A stretch of DNA of 64,000 nucleotides from Chitinophaga agrisoli (GCF_008386695.1 NZ_VUOC01000003.1:136949-200948), one strand, 5' to 3'. Counted from the first letter of the stretch, positions 1-9,877 are shown. Translations and numbers: made by a program. Notes: generated by a model from the sequence alone, not told the origin.

Positions 1-33
1 CTATGGACTTTTTTATTTTGATGAAGATATTAT

Positions 34-1167
34 CTATTTCCGCAATAATGCCGCAGCGCACCACAGCACAGGCGCTTGTCCGTGCAGGTCGCCGGTAATA
101 CGGCCACGGTCCAGGTAGTATTGATGGTCGTTCTTTTTATTGGTACCCTCACACACTTCGCGGATATCATTGTTGTCATTCAGGTAAGTGATCAGCGCCA
201 GCCATCCCTTACGGGCGGCGGGGCCGTAGGTGGCGGCATTCAGCCAGCCATTTTTTACCCCGGTGATCATGGCAAAAGTGAACATACCGGTGCAGGAAGT
301 TTCCGGCCAGGCAGTAGGATCGTCTATCAGCTGCCGCCACATGCCGTCCGGCGCCTGGTATTTAAGCAGGGAGGCCATCATGGTCTGGTAACCCTTCATA
401 ATACGCGCGCGGTCAGGATGGTCTTTAGGTAAGGAGCGCAGCAGTTCGCTCATACCGGCTGCCATCCAGCCATCGCCACGGCCCCAGAAATAAGGTACAT
501 CCGGCGCATGGTAAAAAAGGCCGTTAGGCTGCTGCAGGGAGTCCAGGTACATCACCATCTCTTTGGCGGCGCGGTCTATATACTTACGATCGCCGGTAGC
601 GCGGTAGGCCTGTGCCTGTACGGCGGTGATCATGAACATATCGTCTATCCACAAACGGGTTTGCCAGGTATACCCCTTATCGTACCACACCTGGGATTCT
701 GCATTAGCGCGGGGTCCTTCCGGTGGCCCCCATTGTTTATCCGCCATCTGTTGCCCTAAGGTCAGGTATTGCTGGTCTTTGGTCTGCATATATAATTCCA
801 GCGGTACTGCGCCAAACACGGTATAATCCACATGGTCCGGTTTGGGGACCAGGGAAGCCTCTGCGCCAAACAGGGGGGTAAAGCGCTGCGCCAGCTGCTC
901 CACCATTGCCTTGTTGCCGGTTTCTTTGGCAAATGCCAGTGCGCCATACCAGGCGCAGGTTTCCGGGTAAATAATAATATTCTTACGGGCATGCGGGCTG
1001 CTGATAAAGCGGTTAGCTACCCGGTTGCCAATCTCTTCCGGGGTGCTGCCTTTGGGAAAATGGCTCAGGTCTGCCGATGCTTTTTTGGATTGTGCATGGG
1101 TTACATGAACAGGTGCTGTAAACAGACAAGCTGATGCCAGCAGATAAAAAAGGGTTTGCTTTTTCAT
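34..1167 (-). CDS. GH105-type unsaturated glycuronyl/rhamnogalacturonyl hydrolase, exported
   Basis: A 377-residue protein of the GH88/GH105 (alpha/alpha)6-barrel class, which removes the unsaturated uronic acid left at the end of oligosaccharides by polysaccharide lyases. A signal peptide covers about residues 1-26 (hydrophobic LFYLLASACLF, then AHAQ-like cleavage), so it should act in the periplasm. The WIDDMFM segment at 173-179 carries the Asp expected to be the catalytic acid, and WGRGDGWMAAGM at 228-239 is a strong family signature. Length is normal for GH105. It is divergent from the ECF/FecR/SusCD genes that follow and could supply their uronate-containing substrate or belong to a cluster lying to the left. 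Exact linkage specificity cannot be read from the sequence. Confidence 0.88.
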   Translation of the reverse strand: MKKQTLFYLLASACLFTAPVHVTHAQSKKASADLSHFPKGSTPEEIGNRVANRFISSPHARKNIIIYPETCAWYGALAFAKETGNKAMVEQLAQRFTPLFGAEASLVPKPDHVDYTVFGAVPLELYMQTKDQQYLTLGQQMADKQWGPPEGPRANAESQVWYDKGYTWQTRLWIDDMFMITAVQAQAYRATGDRKYIDRAAKEMVMYLDSLQQPNGLFYHAPDVPYFWGRGDGWMAAGMSELLRSLPKDHPDRARIMKGYQTMMASLLKYQAPDGMWRQLIDDPTAWPETSCTGMFTFAMITGVKNGWLNAATYGPAARKGWLALITYLNDNNDIREVCEGTNKKNDHQYYLDRGRITGDLHGQAPVLWCAAALLRK

Positions 1168-1457
1168 ATCGTGGTTCGTATTAGAAGATTCCTAAGATAA
1201 TGCCTCCTGCTAAAAGAAATCGATGTTATTTTAGCTTATTTAGCAAATAACTTAACCTGCAAATAAACCATGCACATACGAATAGAAAATTTATTAAAGA
1301 TCAGAATTTGACAAAATAGAAATAATTTTTCGAGTAAATTTAAACAACAACTTCAGAGACACAGACTGGTTATTGAAAACCCGGCATCAAAACCTTCCGC
1401 ACATGGGGGCTGTCCCCTGTTGGCGCCCTGGAATGAAAGCCCATTGAAAAGAAGCAC
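1168..1457. other. Divergent intergenic region between GH105 and sigma factor genes
   Basis: About 290 bp holding the outward promoters of the two flanking genes. It is AT-rich in the middle. A TTTG lies at 1307-1310 and TAAATTTA at 1335-1342, but their spacing (24 bp) is longer than the 19-20 bp of a standard Bacteroidota promoter, so no promoter is called. No terminator or operator palindrome was seen. Confidence 0.4.
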
Positions 1458-2114
1458 ATGTTTGTTGATAACGTTAATGAGAGGATCCGTCCGGCCAAAA
1501 ACGATCAGATGTTAACGGATGAAATACAGGAAAATGCCTATAAAGAAACCCAGCTTTTCAACAGTATTGCGGCAGGAAATGAGTCTGCTTTCCGCGAATT
1601 GTTTGAAATGTACCGGGAACGGCTCTTTATTTTTGCCCGTCAGCTGTCGCATTCTACCGTAGAAGCAGAAGAAGTAGTGCAGGACATCTTCCTGAAATTA
1701 TGGGAGAACAGGGCCCACCTGTCGGAAATCAGCTATCCTAAAAAATACATCTATACCATGGCGCGTAACCGCGCCCTTGACCTGCTGACCAGCATTGCCC
1801 GCAATAAAAAAGCCGTACAGATGATCTGGGCCAATATATCCGCCTCCAATAACCTCACAGAGGAGCTCTTGCAGGCCCAGGAAAGCCAGCAGCTCATCTA
1901 TAAGGCCATTGCGCAGCTGCCGGAAAAGAAACAGGCCATTTTCTGGCTAAGCCGGCGGGATGGGTTAAGCCACCAGGAGATAGCCCAGCAGCTGGGTATT
2001 TCCGTTCAAACCGTGAAGAATAACCTGACGGATATATTAAAATATGTGAGGATCTACCTCTCCGGGCATTCGGAGTTGCTGACCGTAGCTATCTGCCTGT
2101 TAATGAATGGCTGA
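1458..2114 (+). CDS. ECF RNA polymerase sigma factor (FecI-like, Bacteroidota type)
   Basis: A 218-residue extracytoplasmic-function sigma factor. The sigma2 region (FNSIAAGNESAFRELFEMYR through VEEVVQDIFLKLWENR-like sequence, about residues 35-95) and sigma4 region (LPEKKQAIFWLSRRDGLSHQ and the helix-turn-helix after it, about 150-200) are both present. It lies directly upstream of a FecR gene and a SusC carrying an STN domain, the usual arrangement in which ligand binding by the receptor releases the sigma factor to transcribe the SusCD operon. An internal ATG at 1509 (MLTDEIQ) is an alternative start; the region before it is not clearly conserved sigma sequence. Confidence 0.92.
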   Translation: MFVDNVNERIRPAKNDQMLTDEIQENAYKETQLFNSIAAGNESAFRELFEMYRERLFIFARQLSHSTVEAEEVVQDIFLKLWENRAHLSEISYPKKYIYTMARNRALDLLTSIARNKKAVQMIWANISASNNLTEELLQAQESQQLIYKAIAQLPEKKQAIFWLSRRDGLSHQEIAQQLGISVQTVKNNLTDILKYVRIYLSGHSELLTVAICLLMNG

Positions 2115-2193
2115 AAATTTTTTTTATTTTTTTCCGGTACTTCTTCCCCTGAAAACAGTCTGTACTTTATTATAAGACCTAAATCACCGCCGG

Positions 2194-3378
2194 ATGAGGA
2201 GTGGAAAAGCCGACCGCTTAACCTATTTGTATACGCAATATATCAATGGATTATGTACTGAAACTGAATTACAGGAGTTTTTCGAGCTGGTAAGCGAGCC
2301 TGGTATGCAGGAAACGCTGCAGGAGCTGGCCGATAAACACCTGGAAAACATCCGGCCCGGAACCCTCCAGTCAGCTATCGACTGGGATTATATGTACAAC
2401 AGGATCGTGCAGCCGGCGCCCGCTCAAAACCCAGGCGTAGTAAAACGGCTGTTCTCCCGCTGGTATAGGATCGCTGCCGCTGCCGCCATCCTGGTGGTCA
2501 TTAGCAGTACCGTATTGCTGGTGTTCTACCGTCAACCAAACGATAAAATAACCGGCAATAACAGCAGGTATAAGAATGATATACCGCCCGGTGGCAGCAA
2601 AGCCGTGCTTACCCTGGCGAACGGCGCAGCGCTGCCGCTGTACAATAGCAACTATTCACAGGCGCAGACGGAGTACATACATATGTTTAAGTTGGATAGT
2701 GGTGAGCTGGCATATAGCGCTAAAACCCGGGCAGCAGGCTACCATACCCTGTCTACGCCACGCGGCGGGCAATTTCGCCTGGTATTGCCGGATGGCAGCC
2801 GGATCTGGCTCAATGCGGCGTCATCCATCACCTATCCTCTTGCTTTTACCGGCAGTGAGCGTAAGGTGGCTGTTAGCGGAGAGGTATACATGGAGATAGC
2901 AAAAGATGCGGCACGGCCCTTTAAAGTAACCGTAAATGGTATAGAGATCACGGTGCTGGGTACGCGTTTTAATATCAATGCCTACCAGGATGAGGATATA
3001 ATGCGCACCACCTTGCTGGATGGCAGAATACGGGTGCGGCGCGGTACAGATAGCTGGGTGCTGCAGCCTGGCCAGCAGATGCAGCTGAGGCAGGATAACG
3101 ATTTTCAGCTGGCCATGGATATAGACACCGCTGCTGTTATCGCCTGGAAAGATGGCCAATTCTCCTTCAACGATGATGATATAAGCGCCATTATGCGCCA
3201 GGTGCAGCGCTGGTATGATGCGGAGGTGGTTTATGAGAACAGGGCGCCGCAGCATTTTGTAGGCACTATCCCCCGGGATGTGCCTGTATCTAAATTATTG
3301 ACCATGCTGGAGCTCACGGGGCGCCTGCGCTTTAAGATAGAAGGTCGTAAAATAACCGTTACGCAGCCATTAAATTGA
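2194..3378 (+). CDS. FecR-family anti-sigma factor
   Basis: A 394-residue inner-membrane regulator. The cytoplasmic N-terminal part (about 1-85) should bind the sigma factor encoded just upstream; a single membrane segment lies near 90-111 (IAAAAAILVVISSTVLLVFY); the periplasmic part holds the FecR domain (TPRGGQFRLVLPDGSRIWLN, about 188-207, through the GTRFNINAY region) and a C-terminal DUF4974-like domain ending in KIEGRKITV, which receives the signal from the STN domain of the receptor. Gap to the sigma gene is 79 bp. Length and domain order are typical. Confidence 0.93.
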   Translation: MRSGKADRLTYLYTQYINGLCTETELQEFFELVSEPGMQETLQELADKHLENIRPGTLQSAIDWDYMYNRIVQPAPAQNPGVVKRLFSRWYRIAAAAAILVVISSTVLLVFYRQPNDKITGNNSRYKNDIPPGGSKAVLTLANGAALPLYNSNYSQAQTEYIHMFKLDSGELAYSAKTRAAGYHTLSTPRGGQFRLVLPDGSRIWLNAASSITYPLAFTGSERKVAVSGEVYMEIAKDAARPFKVTVNGIEITVLGTRFNINAYQDEDIMRTTLLDGRIRVRRGTDSWVLQPGQQMQLRQDNDFQLAMDIDTAAVIAWKDGQFSFNDDDISAIMRQVQRWYDAEVVYENRAPQHFVGTIPRDVPVSKLLTMLELTGRLRFKIEGRKITVTQPLN

Positions 3379-3471
3379 TGAGATAAAAGACACAAATGAT
3401 TATTCACCTTTAAATACGAGCTGTTAATGTAGAAAAAACCAAAGCGCCATACCCGTAGTAAGGGAATAGGA

Positions 3472-3540
3472 ATGTTGGTCGCATTGCCTGCCCTGAGGGT
3501 AATCTAAACCGTCGTGTTTCTGAATATTTATTAATCAACC
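3472..3540 (+). repeat. Leader element copy A, upstream of susC-type gene
   Basis: This 69-nt stretch in the 5' leader of the receptor gene is closely repeated at 9772-9838. Shared words are ATGTTGGTCGCAT, GGGTAATCTA and GTCGTGTT followed by TGA, in the same order and nearly the same spacing. A small GCCC-TGA-GGGT hairpin is kept in the second copy with a different loop (AAA). It ends 12 bp before the receptor start codon, so a role in leader RNA folding or translation is possible. Confidence 0.6.
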
Positions 3541-3552
3541 AAAATCGAATCT

Positions 3553-6500
3553 ATGATCCTCGTCTGGTGTAAAAACAGGCTAGCTACGCTATTCGTATTA
3601 CCCGTACTACTCTTTGCCACTTTTCTGCCTGCGGGCGCCGCGAATGCCGGTAATACGCAAACCATCACCCTCTCCTTAAAGAACACTCCGCTGGCTACCG
3701 CCTTTAAGGAGATCCAGAAGCAAACAGGCTACTCGTTCGTATACTCCCGGGAAGACCTCGAGCAAACGCAACATGTAAACCTTACTGTTAAAAGCGAAAA
3801 CCTGGAGGCCGTATTAAAGCTGTGCTTCCAGGAACAACCGCTTACCTACACAATTGTAGACAAGGTGGTGATCATCAAAAGAAAACCCATGGCTGCCCCG
3901 CATACTGATTTTAGTGCGGGGCCGGATGCGTTGCCACCCGTTAAAGGGGTGGTGATCAGCTCTGACGGTGGCCCCATACCAGGTACCGTGGTACAGCTGA
4001 AAGGAAAGAACACAGGCACCGTTACCGATGGCGCAGGCCAGTTTGAGATCAACGTGCCGCTGGGCAGCACCCTTGTTTTCAGGTCCGTTGGATTTGAGTC
4101 ACAGGAAATAAAAGTGGAGTCTGCCGGGCCATTGCGCATTGTATTAAAGACCAGCACGGCGGTGCTGGAAGAGGTGATAGTTACAGCCGGCGGTATCCGC
4201 TCTAAACGCCGGGAAGTAGGCACCGCCAATACCTTTATAAAAACGGAGGCCCTGGTAACAGGCAAGGCCGTGAACATAGCCGGCGGCCTGCAGGGTAAGG
4301 TGGCAGGTTTACAGATCAATGCCACCAATGGCGGCGTAAATCCTAACTACCGCCTTATACTGCGCGGGCAACGTTCCCTTACCGGTAATAACCAGGCATT
4401 GATCGTGCTGGATAACGTTATAGTGCCCAATACCATCCTGGGTAACCTGAACCCGGAAGATGTGGAAGAGCTGGTGGTATTGAACGGCGCAGGCGCTGCG
4501 GCCCTGTATGGCTCCCAGGCCTCCAACGGCGCTATCATCGTTACTACTAAAAAAGGTAAACAAGGCATTTCACAGGTAAGGGTATCCAATACTACTACCG
4601 TAGAATCTGTTGCCTATTTTCCTAAACTGCAGTATAAATATGGCGCCGGCGGCAGCGCCTATGGATTTGATGCAAACGGCAATCCCATCTTCTCCAACCT
4701 GGAGAACCAGTCTTATGGCCCTGCCTTTGATGGCTCTATACGGGAGTTAGGACAACCGCTGGAAGATGGCAGCCAGGATTCCGCTTTGTACCTGGGTAAT
4801 AAAGAGCATAACAATTTCTGGGAACGTGGGCTTACGAACCAAACAGATTTTTCCGTAACCAATGGGGATGACAAATCAACTTTTTATTTATCCGGCCAGT
4901 ATGCCACTATAAAGGGCACCACGCCAAAGGATAAATATAACCGTACTAACTTAAGGGCTAATGGTACACGTAAGATCGGCAATTATGTAAATGCTACGTA
5001 CAGCATTTCCTACACCCAGACCCGTAATGACCTTACCACGCAAACATCCACCATGTATGGCAACCTGCTGAACATGCCGCAGAACGTGGATATTACCAAG
5101 TATAAATACTGGCGTACGGATAAGTTTGCGAATCCTAACGGATTCTATAACCCCTGGTACCTGAACCCATATTTTTCTGTGGATAACTACCGCAGCAAGG
5201 AAAGGAATGACTACCTCACCGGTAACGTAGAGTTGAAATACTCACCCGCCGGCTGGGTAGACCTGATTGCCCGCCAGGGTATCTCCACAAAGAACCGCTC
5301 CTACAAATCCAGCGTGGGCGCGTTTGATTATACCAGCTATGCAGAAACTACCAGCGGTTCCAAATCGGATATTCCCGCCACGGTGGCAGATGAAAGCGGT
5401 TATACCACAGAACTGCTGACAGATGCCTTTGCGCAGTTCCAAAAAGAATATGGTGATTTCAGCTTCAAGCTGATCACCGGCGGACAGTGGCGCCAGGATG
5501 AGTCAAAACTGGTAACAGTGGGCGCAAGCGGCTTAACCATCCCTGATCTGTATAACGTAAGCAACAGTACCTCCAATCCCACGGCCACGGAAGCCAACTA
5601 TAAAAGCCGTCAGATGGGGCTCTATGGCGATTTCCGCATCGGCTATAAGAACATGCTGTTCCTGCACGGTACGGGCCGTAACGACTGGGTTTCTAACCTT
5701 GCTCCGGAAAACCGCTCATTCTTCTATCCATCAGTAGACCTGTCCTTTGTGGCCAGCGATGCCTTCCGCGCGTTAAAGGAAAGCAGGGCCATCACCTTCC
5801 TGAAGATCAGGGGCGGCTGGTCTAAAGTAGGTCAGGTGAACCTGGGCACCCGGGACGATTTTGGCGCTTACTATCTGCAGCAGACCTTTAGCCAGTCAAA
5901 CGGTTATCCCTATAACGGTGTAGCTGGTTATACCTTGAACAACACGCTGGTATCCGCCAGCCTTAAACCGGAGATCACTAAAGGTTATGAAGTAGGTTTT
6001 GATATGAACCTGCTGAACGACCGTATCGTTACCTCCGTTACCTGGTACAATACCAAAACAGATAATCAAACGGTGAATACCGCCGTTTCCAATGCCACCG
6101 GCTTTTCATCCTATCGCGTAAACAGCGGGCAAACCACCAGCAAAGGCCTGGAGCTGACCGCGCATTTCACCCCCATTAAAACCGGTGATTTTGAACTGGT
6201 GGTAGGCGGCAATTATACTTACCTGGATAATAAGGTAAATAACATCAGCGCCGATCTGCCCCGTTTGTCCTTGTCGTCCTATACAACCGGCACCGGTTCC
6301 TATGCGGTAACAGGCCAGTTCTTTCCTGTGATCATGGGTAAGGATTACCGCCGCGATCCGGAAGGCCATGTAGTGGTAGACCGCGTAACCGGCGCTCCTT
6401 ATGTAGATGATACCATTAAGATCCTGGGCAATGCCGTTCCCAGGAACCGCCTGAGCCTGGACCTGAACATCCGCTTCCGGCAGTTCCGTTTCTCTGCGCT

Positions 6501-7008
6501 GTTTGAATACCGCGCCGGCTATATGGTGTACAACAACATGGGCTCTGAGCTGGATTGGGCTGGCACCGGTATCCGTACCACCACCTTTAACCGCGACCGC
6601 TTTGTATTCCCCAACTCCGTATACGAAGATCCTAACCGTCCGGGTACTTACATTAAGAACACCAATATCACCCTCACAGAAGCCAATGGTAATTCCGGTT
6701 TCTGGAGTAATGATGAAAACCGTACGGTGGCCTCTAACTATATCACCTCCGGCGACTTCTGGAAGCTGCGTGAGATTGCCGTTTCTTACGACGTGCCGGC
6801 GGCAGCGCTGCGGCGTTTAAAGATCATCAAGGCGGCTACCATCAGCCTGCAGGCCAGGAACCTGTTTATATGGCTGGCCAAATCAAATTATTATACGGAT
6901 CCTGAATATAGCGATGCAGGTAATGATAGCAACGGTATTGGGCTTACGGGCCTGGGGCAAACGCCTCCTTCCCGCTTTTATGGCGCTACTGTGTCCCTGA
7001 CATTCTAA
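3553..7008 (+). CDS. SusC/RagA-type TonB-linked outer-membrane receptor with STN signalling domain
   Basis: An 1151-residue outer-membrane glycan or nutrient importer. Order: signal peptide (1-30), STN domain (about 38-112, LKNTPLATAFKEIQKQTGYS), carboxypeptidase-regulatory-like domain (about 130-200), TonB-box-like EEVIVTAGG, plug with the SusC hallmark ALYGSQASNGAIIVTTKKG, then a beta-barrel ending in an aromatic residue (SLTF). The STN domain marks it as a transducer for the FecR and sigma factor encoded upstream. Its partner SusD follows after 22 bp. Import should be powered by TonB-ExbBD. The ligand is unknown. Confidence 0.96.
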   Translation: MILVWCKNRLATLFVLPVLLFATFLPAGAANAGNTQTITLSLKNTPLATAFKEIQKQTGYSFVYSREDLEQTQHVNLTVKSENLEAVLKLCFQEQPLTYTIVDKVVIIKRKPMAAPHTDFSAGPDALPPVKGVVISSDGGPIPGTVVQLKGKNTGTVTDGAGQFEINVPLGSTLVFRSVGFESQEIKVESAGPLRIVLKTSTAVLEEVIVTAGGIRSKRREVGTANTFIKTEALVTGKAVNIAGGLQGKVAGLQINATNGGVNPNYRLILRGQRSLTGNNQALIVLDNVIVPNTILGNLNPEDVEELVVLNGAGAAALYGSQASNGAIIVTTKKGKQGISQVRVSNTTTVESVAYFPKLQYKYGAGGSAYGFDANGNPIFSNLENQSYGPAFDGSIRELGQPLEDGSQDSALYLGNKEHNNFWERGLTNQTDFSVTNGDDKSTFYLSGQYATIKGTTPKDKYNRTNLRANGTRKIGNYVNATYSISYTQTRNDLTTQTSTMYGNLLNMPQNVDITKYKYWRTDKFANPNGFYNPWYLNPYFSVDNYRSKERNDYLTGNVELKYSPAGWVDLIARQGISTKNRSYKSSVGAFDYTSYAETTSGSKSDIPATVADESGYTTELLTDAFAQFQKEYGDFSFKLITGGQWRQDESKLVTVGASGLTIPDLYNVSNSTSNPTATEANYKSRQMGLYGDFRIGYKNMLFLHGTGRNDWVSNLAPENRSFFYPSVDLSFVASDAFRALKESRAITFLKIRGGWSKVGQVNLGTRDDFGAYYLQQTFSQSNGYPYNGVAGYTLNNTLVSASLKPEITKGYEVGFDMNLLNDRIVTSVTWYNTKTDNQTVNTAVSNATGFSSYRVNSGQTTSKGLELTAHFTPIKTGDFELVVGGNYTYLDNKVNNISADLPRLSLSSYTTGTGSYAVTGQFFPVIMGKDYRRDPEGHVVVDRVTGAPYVDDTIKILGNAVPRNRLSLDLNIRFRQFRFSALFEYRAGYMVYNNMGSELDWAGTGIRTTTFNRDRFVFPNSVYEDPNRPGTYIKNTNITLTEANGNSGFWSNDENRTVASNYITSGDFWKLREIAVSYDVPAAALRRLKIIKAATISLQARNLFIWLAKSNYYTDPEYSDAGNDSNGIGLTGLGQTPPSRFYGATVSLTF

Positions 7009-7030
7009 CTGCATCTTAAAACTCAGCACA

Positions 7031-8626
7031 ATGAAGAAATTAGCACTTTATATATCCATAGGGATGCTTGCATTAAGCAGCTCCTGCAAAAAGTACCTGG
7101 ATATTAATCAGAATCCAAACACCGCTACTTCCGGAACGCCGGAAGTGGTATTGCCCCAGGCGCTTGTATTTACCGCTTCCAACATCAGCAGTTATAACAA
7201 CTACGGTTCCCAGCTGGTAGGGTATATGGCCAATGCGGGCGGTTATGGCGGCTTTGGCTCCGCCGTTACGTATGATTTCAGTAACGCCACCGCGGCGGGT
7301 CTGTGGAGCACTACTTATGACGTGTTAAATGATTTCCAGTATGTGATCAACCAAACGGCTACCCTGCCGGATTATGGCTACTTCAACGGCGCAGCCAGGG
7401 TAATGAAAGCAATGAATTTTCAGCTATTGGTGGATGCCTATAACGATGTGCCTTATAAAGAGGCACTGAATGGGGTAGGGGAGTTAACGCCGGCTTATGA
7501 CAAGGCAACCGATGTCTATGCAGCCCTGGCCGTACAGCTGGATTCTGCCATCGGGATCATCAAAGCCACAGAGGCCCGCCAGGAGGGCAGCTCCACCAGC
7601 AACGTAAAAGACCTGGGCGCTGCCGATCCTATGTTCAAGGGCAATATGACCCGCTGGAAACAACTGGCCAATACCATCAAATTACGCCTGATAGTACGCG
7701 GCAGCGGTAAGGTGACCTTTGCCAATACTACGTTTGATGAAGCCGGATTCCTGGAAACAGACGCGATTGTAAACCCCGGTTATACAAGGGATAACGGCAA
7801 ACAGAACCCCGCCTGGAACGGATGGGTATACACTTACACCGGCGCCAATGCCAACCGGGCCTGGATCCCCAGCCGCTTTATACTTTCTTTCTACAACGGG
7901 CAAAAACTCAGTGATTACCGCGGTTATGCCATTTACTACGGCTTTCCCGGCACCACGGTGAACCAGTTGGGTTTTGAAAGCAACAGCGTACCGGCGGCGC
8001 CCACTGGCGGGGCCTGGTTGTCCGGCGCTAATGCGGAGGCAGACAGGAGCAGCGGTTCCGCAGGCAACAGCATTGGCATTTTTAAAGCGCCATCCTGGGG
8101 CGAGCCTATCCTGCTGGCCGCAGAAAGTTATCTGCTGCAGGCAGAAGCCGCGGTGCGGGGTATCCTGACCGGCCAAAACGCCAACACCCTGTTTGACGCC
8201 GGCGTACAGGCATCCTTTAATTACCTGTACCAGAAACCGGATGGTACCTATGACGATGACTGGAACCCGGAACTGGACTACTCCAGCTATATGGCAGATA
8301 ACCCCGATAGCTACCTGGTGCATTTTGACAAGGCTGCGGGTCTTAACCAGCAGATAGAAGCCATCATTACGCAGAAGTACATAGCGCTCAACTTTATCCA
8401 TGGCCACGAGGCATGGAATGAATACCGCAGAACGCATTACCCCGCTATTGTGAATGGCTCCAGTAATGCAACGCTTACGTTTGCATCCACGCAATCCATT
8501 AGCCCCCGGCCGGATAGATTGCCTACCAGGATACTGTATCCCAATACGGAAGCATCCAATAATTCTGTCAATATGCCTAAAGGGATCAGCGCATTTTCTT
8601 CCCTTATTTTCTGGGCTTTACAATAA
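7031..8626 (+). CDS. SusD/RagB-type surface glycan-binding lipoprotein
   Basis: A 531-residue lipoprotein that caps the SusC-type barrel and captures ligand at the cell surface. The lipobox is LALSSSC with Cys19, followed by the typical KKYLDINQNPN start of SusD-like_2 proteins. The rest is rich in aromatic residues and helical repeats (QAEAAVRGIL; EAWNEYRR near the C-terminal third), as in the family. It belongs to the same operon as the receptor before it and the lipoprotein after it (18 bp gap). Confidence 0.94.
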   Translation: MKKLALYISIGMLALSSSCKKYLDINQNPNTATSGTPEVVLPQALVFTASNISSYNNYGSQLVGYMANAGGYGGFGSAVTYDFSNATAAGLWSTTYDVLNDFQYVINQTATLPDYGYFNGAARVMKAMNFQLLVDAYNDVPYKEALNGVGELTPAYDKATDVYAALAVQLDSAIGIIKATEARQEGSSTSNVKDLGAADPMFKGNMTRWKQLANTIKLRLIVRGSGKVTFANTTFDEAGFLETDAIVNPGYTRDNGKQNPAWNGWVYTYTGANANRAWIPSRFILSFYNGQKLSDYRGYAIYYGFPGTTVNQLGFESNSVPAAPTGGAWLSGANAEADRSSGSAGNSIGIFKAPSWGEPILLAAESYLLQAEAAVRGILTGQNANTLFDAGVQASFNYLYQKPDGTYDDDWNPELDYSSYMADNPDSYLVHFDKAAGLNQQIEAIITQKYIALNFIHGHEAWNEYRRTHYPAIVNGSSNATLTFASTQSISPRPDRLPTRILYPNTEASNNSVNMPKGISAFSSLIFWALQ

Positions 8627-8644
8627 AGTATAAATAGCACGCAT

Positions 8645-9610
8645 ATGCTCGTAAAACAGATCATATATAGGGTAATGCCCGCCATCATGGCGCTGGCATT
8701 CACCTCCTGCATAAAGGACCACCTGTCGGTAGATCCTGCACAGTCCAATAACGTAGTGGAATTTGCCAATACCGGCACTATCGCATCCGCCGCAGGGGCC
8801 ATTCACCCGCGTTTTGCCATTGACCTGGGCAACCTGGGGCTCAATGATTCTACTACCTTTAATGTAAACCTCAACTATGCCGGCGCAGACGTAGCGCCAC
8901 AGGATATAACGGTATCATTGGCGATAGATGAAGACGCACTGGCTGCTTTCAACGCAGACCAGGACGGGCACTACACCACCCCGCCGGCCAGCATCTTCCG
9001 CCTCCCAGCTACAGGCGTGATCAAAGCAGGGGAACGCCGCGTACAGCTAAAGGTCACGATCATCCGCACGGCCGATTTTAGCTTTGATGTTAGTTATGCA
9101 TTACCGCTAAAGATCTCTGCCGTGTCATCCGGCATAGTAAGCGGCAATTTTGGTATAGCCCTTTATTCATTTGCCGCGCGTAATATCTATGATGGCGTGT
9201 ATGAGATGACAGGCTCCCTGGTGGATAATACCACTGCCAGCATTGTCTTCTACCCGGGCGAGGTGGACCTGATCACGCAATCCCGTAACGGCGTGGCCAT
9301 GTATGACCACAACGTGGCGAGCGGCTACGGGCATCCCATCAAAAGCGGCGCCTCCGGCTCTTATTACGGCACTTACAGCCCCCTGTTTGTCATGGATGAT
9401 AATGGTACCGTAACAAGCGTTACCAACTATTTCGGGCAGCTGGCGGGCAGTCTTAAACGTTCCGCGGAACTGGATCCTACCGGGGTAAATAAAGTAACGT
9501 TTGACCAGGAAGGTAAGGTGGTATCGATAGAGGTGTCTTATACCATGACGCAGAACGGCGTTTTAAGGACCACATTTAAAGAAAAGCTAACGTACAAGCG
9601 TCCAAGATAA
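8645..9610 (+). CDS. DUF1735-domain surface lipoprotein of SusCD locus
   Basis: A 321-residue lipoprotein with the lipobox AFTSC (Cys22). The N-terminal half resembles the DUF1735 / BT_3987-like beta-sandwich found in accessory lipoproteins encoded next to SusCD pairs (NVNLNYAGADVAPQDITV, then the stretch ending in YALPLKIS). The C-terminal half (YDGVYEMTGSLVDN onward) looks like a second beta-rich domain. It is the last gene of the operon and probably binds glycan at the surface; direct function is not known. The terminator at 9685 follows. Confidence 0.8.
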   Translation: MLVKQIIYRVMPAIMALAFTSCIKDHLSVDPAQSNNVVEFANTGTIASAAGAIHPRFAIDLGNLGLNDSTTFNVNLNYAGADVAPQDITVSLAIDEDALAAFNADQDGHYTTPPASIFRLPATGVIKAGERRVQLKVTIIRTADFSFDVSYALPLKISAVSSGIVSGNFGIALYSFAARNIYDGVYEMTGSLVDNTTASIVFYPGEVDLITQSRNGVAMYDHNVASGYGHPIKSGASGSYYGTYSPLFVMDDNGTVTSVTNYFGQLAGSLKRSAELDPTGVNKVTFDQEGKVVSIEVSYTMTQNGVLRTTFKEKLTYKRPR

Positions 9611-9684
9611 TAGGTAAACAGTTTTCGAACTGCACTTAGGCAAAGACCGGAAGCCAGGCAAAGGGCTTCCCCCATAAGCAAGTG

Positions 9685-9716
9685 GCCCCCCGTCTCACGG
9701 GGGGCTATATTTTTAT
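9685..9716 (+). terminator. Intrinsic terminator of the sigma-FecR-SusCD operon
   Basis: A perfect 9-bp GC stem (GCCCCCCGT / ACGGGGGGC) with a 3-nt loop, followed by a short A/T run (TATATTTTTAT). It lies 74 bp after the DUF1735 gene. Confidence 0.85.
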
Positions 9717-9729
9717 ATGCCTGCCCCAA

Positions 9730-9761
9730 TAAAAAGAGGCTGCATCGTTGGATACAGCCTC
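9730..9761 (-). terminator. Intrinsic terminator for the minus-strand PI-PLC-like gene
   Basis: Read on the minus strand, GAGGCTG and CAGCCTC form a 7-bp stem followed by TTTTT. It lies about 115 bp beyond the stop codon of the PI-PLC-like gene, so the transcript 3' end would include leader element copy B in reverse orientation. Confidence 0.75.
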
Positions 9762-9771
9762 CAGGACCGTT

Positions 9772-9838
9772 ATGTTGGTCGCATCGCGGCCCAAAGGGTA
9801 ATCTACATGTCGTGTTCTGATAACGTATTAGTCACCCA
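9772..9838 (+). repeat. Orphan leader element copy B
   Basis: Second copy of the element found just before the first susC-type gene (3472-3540), in the same orientation but with no gene following on this strand: the neighbour, a PI-PLC-like gene, is convergent and ends at 9878. It keeps ATGTTGGTCGCAT, GGGTAATCTA and GTCGTGTT. Confidence 0.6.
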
Positions 9839-9877
9839 CGGTCAAAAATATGAATTTACCATATGGTTTAACCGATA

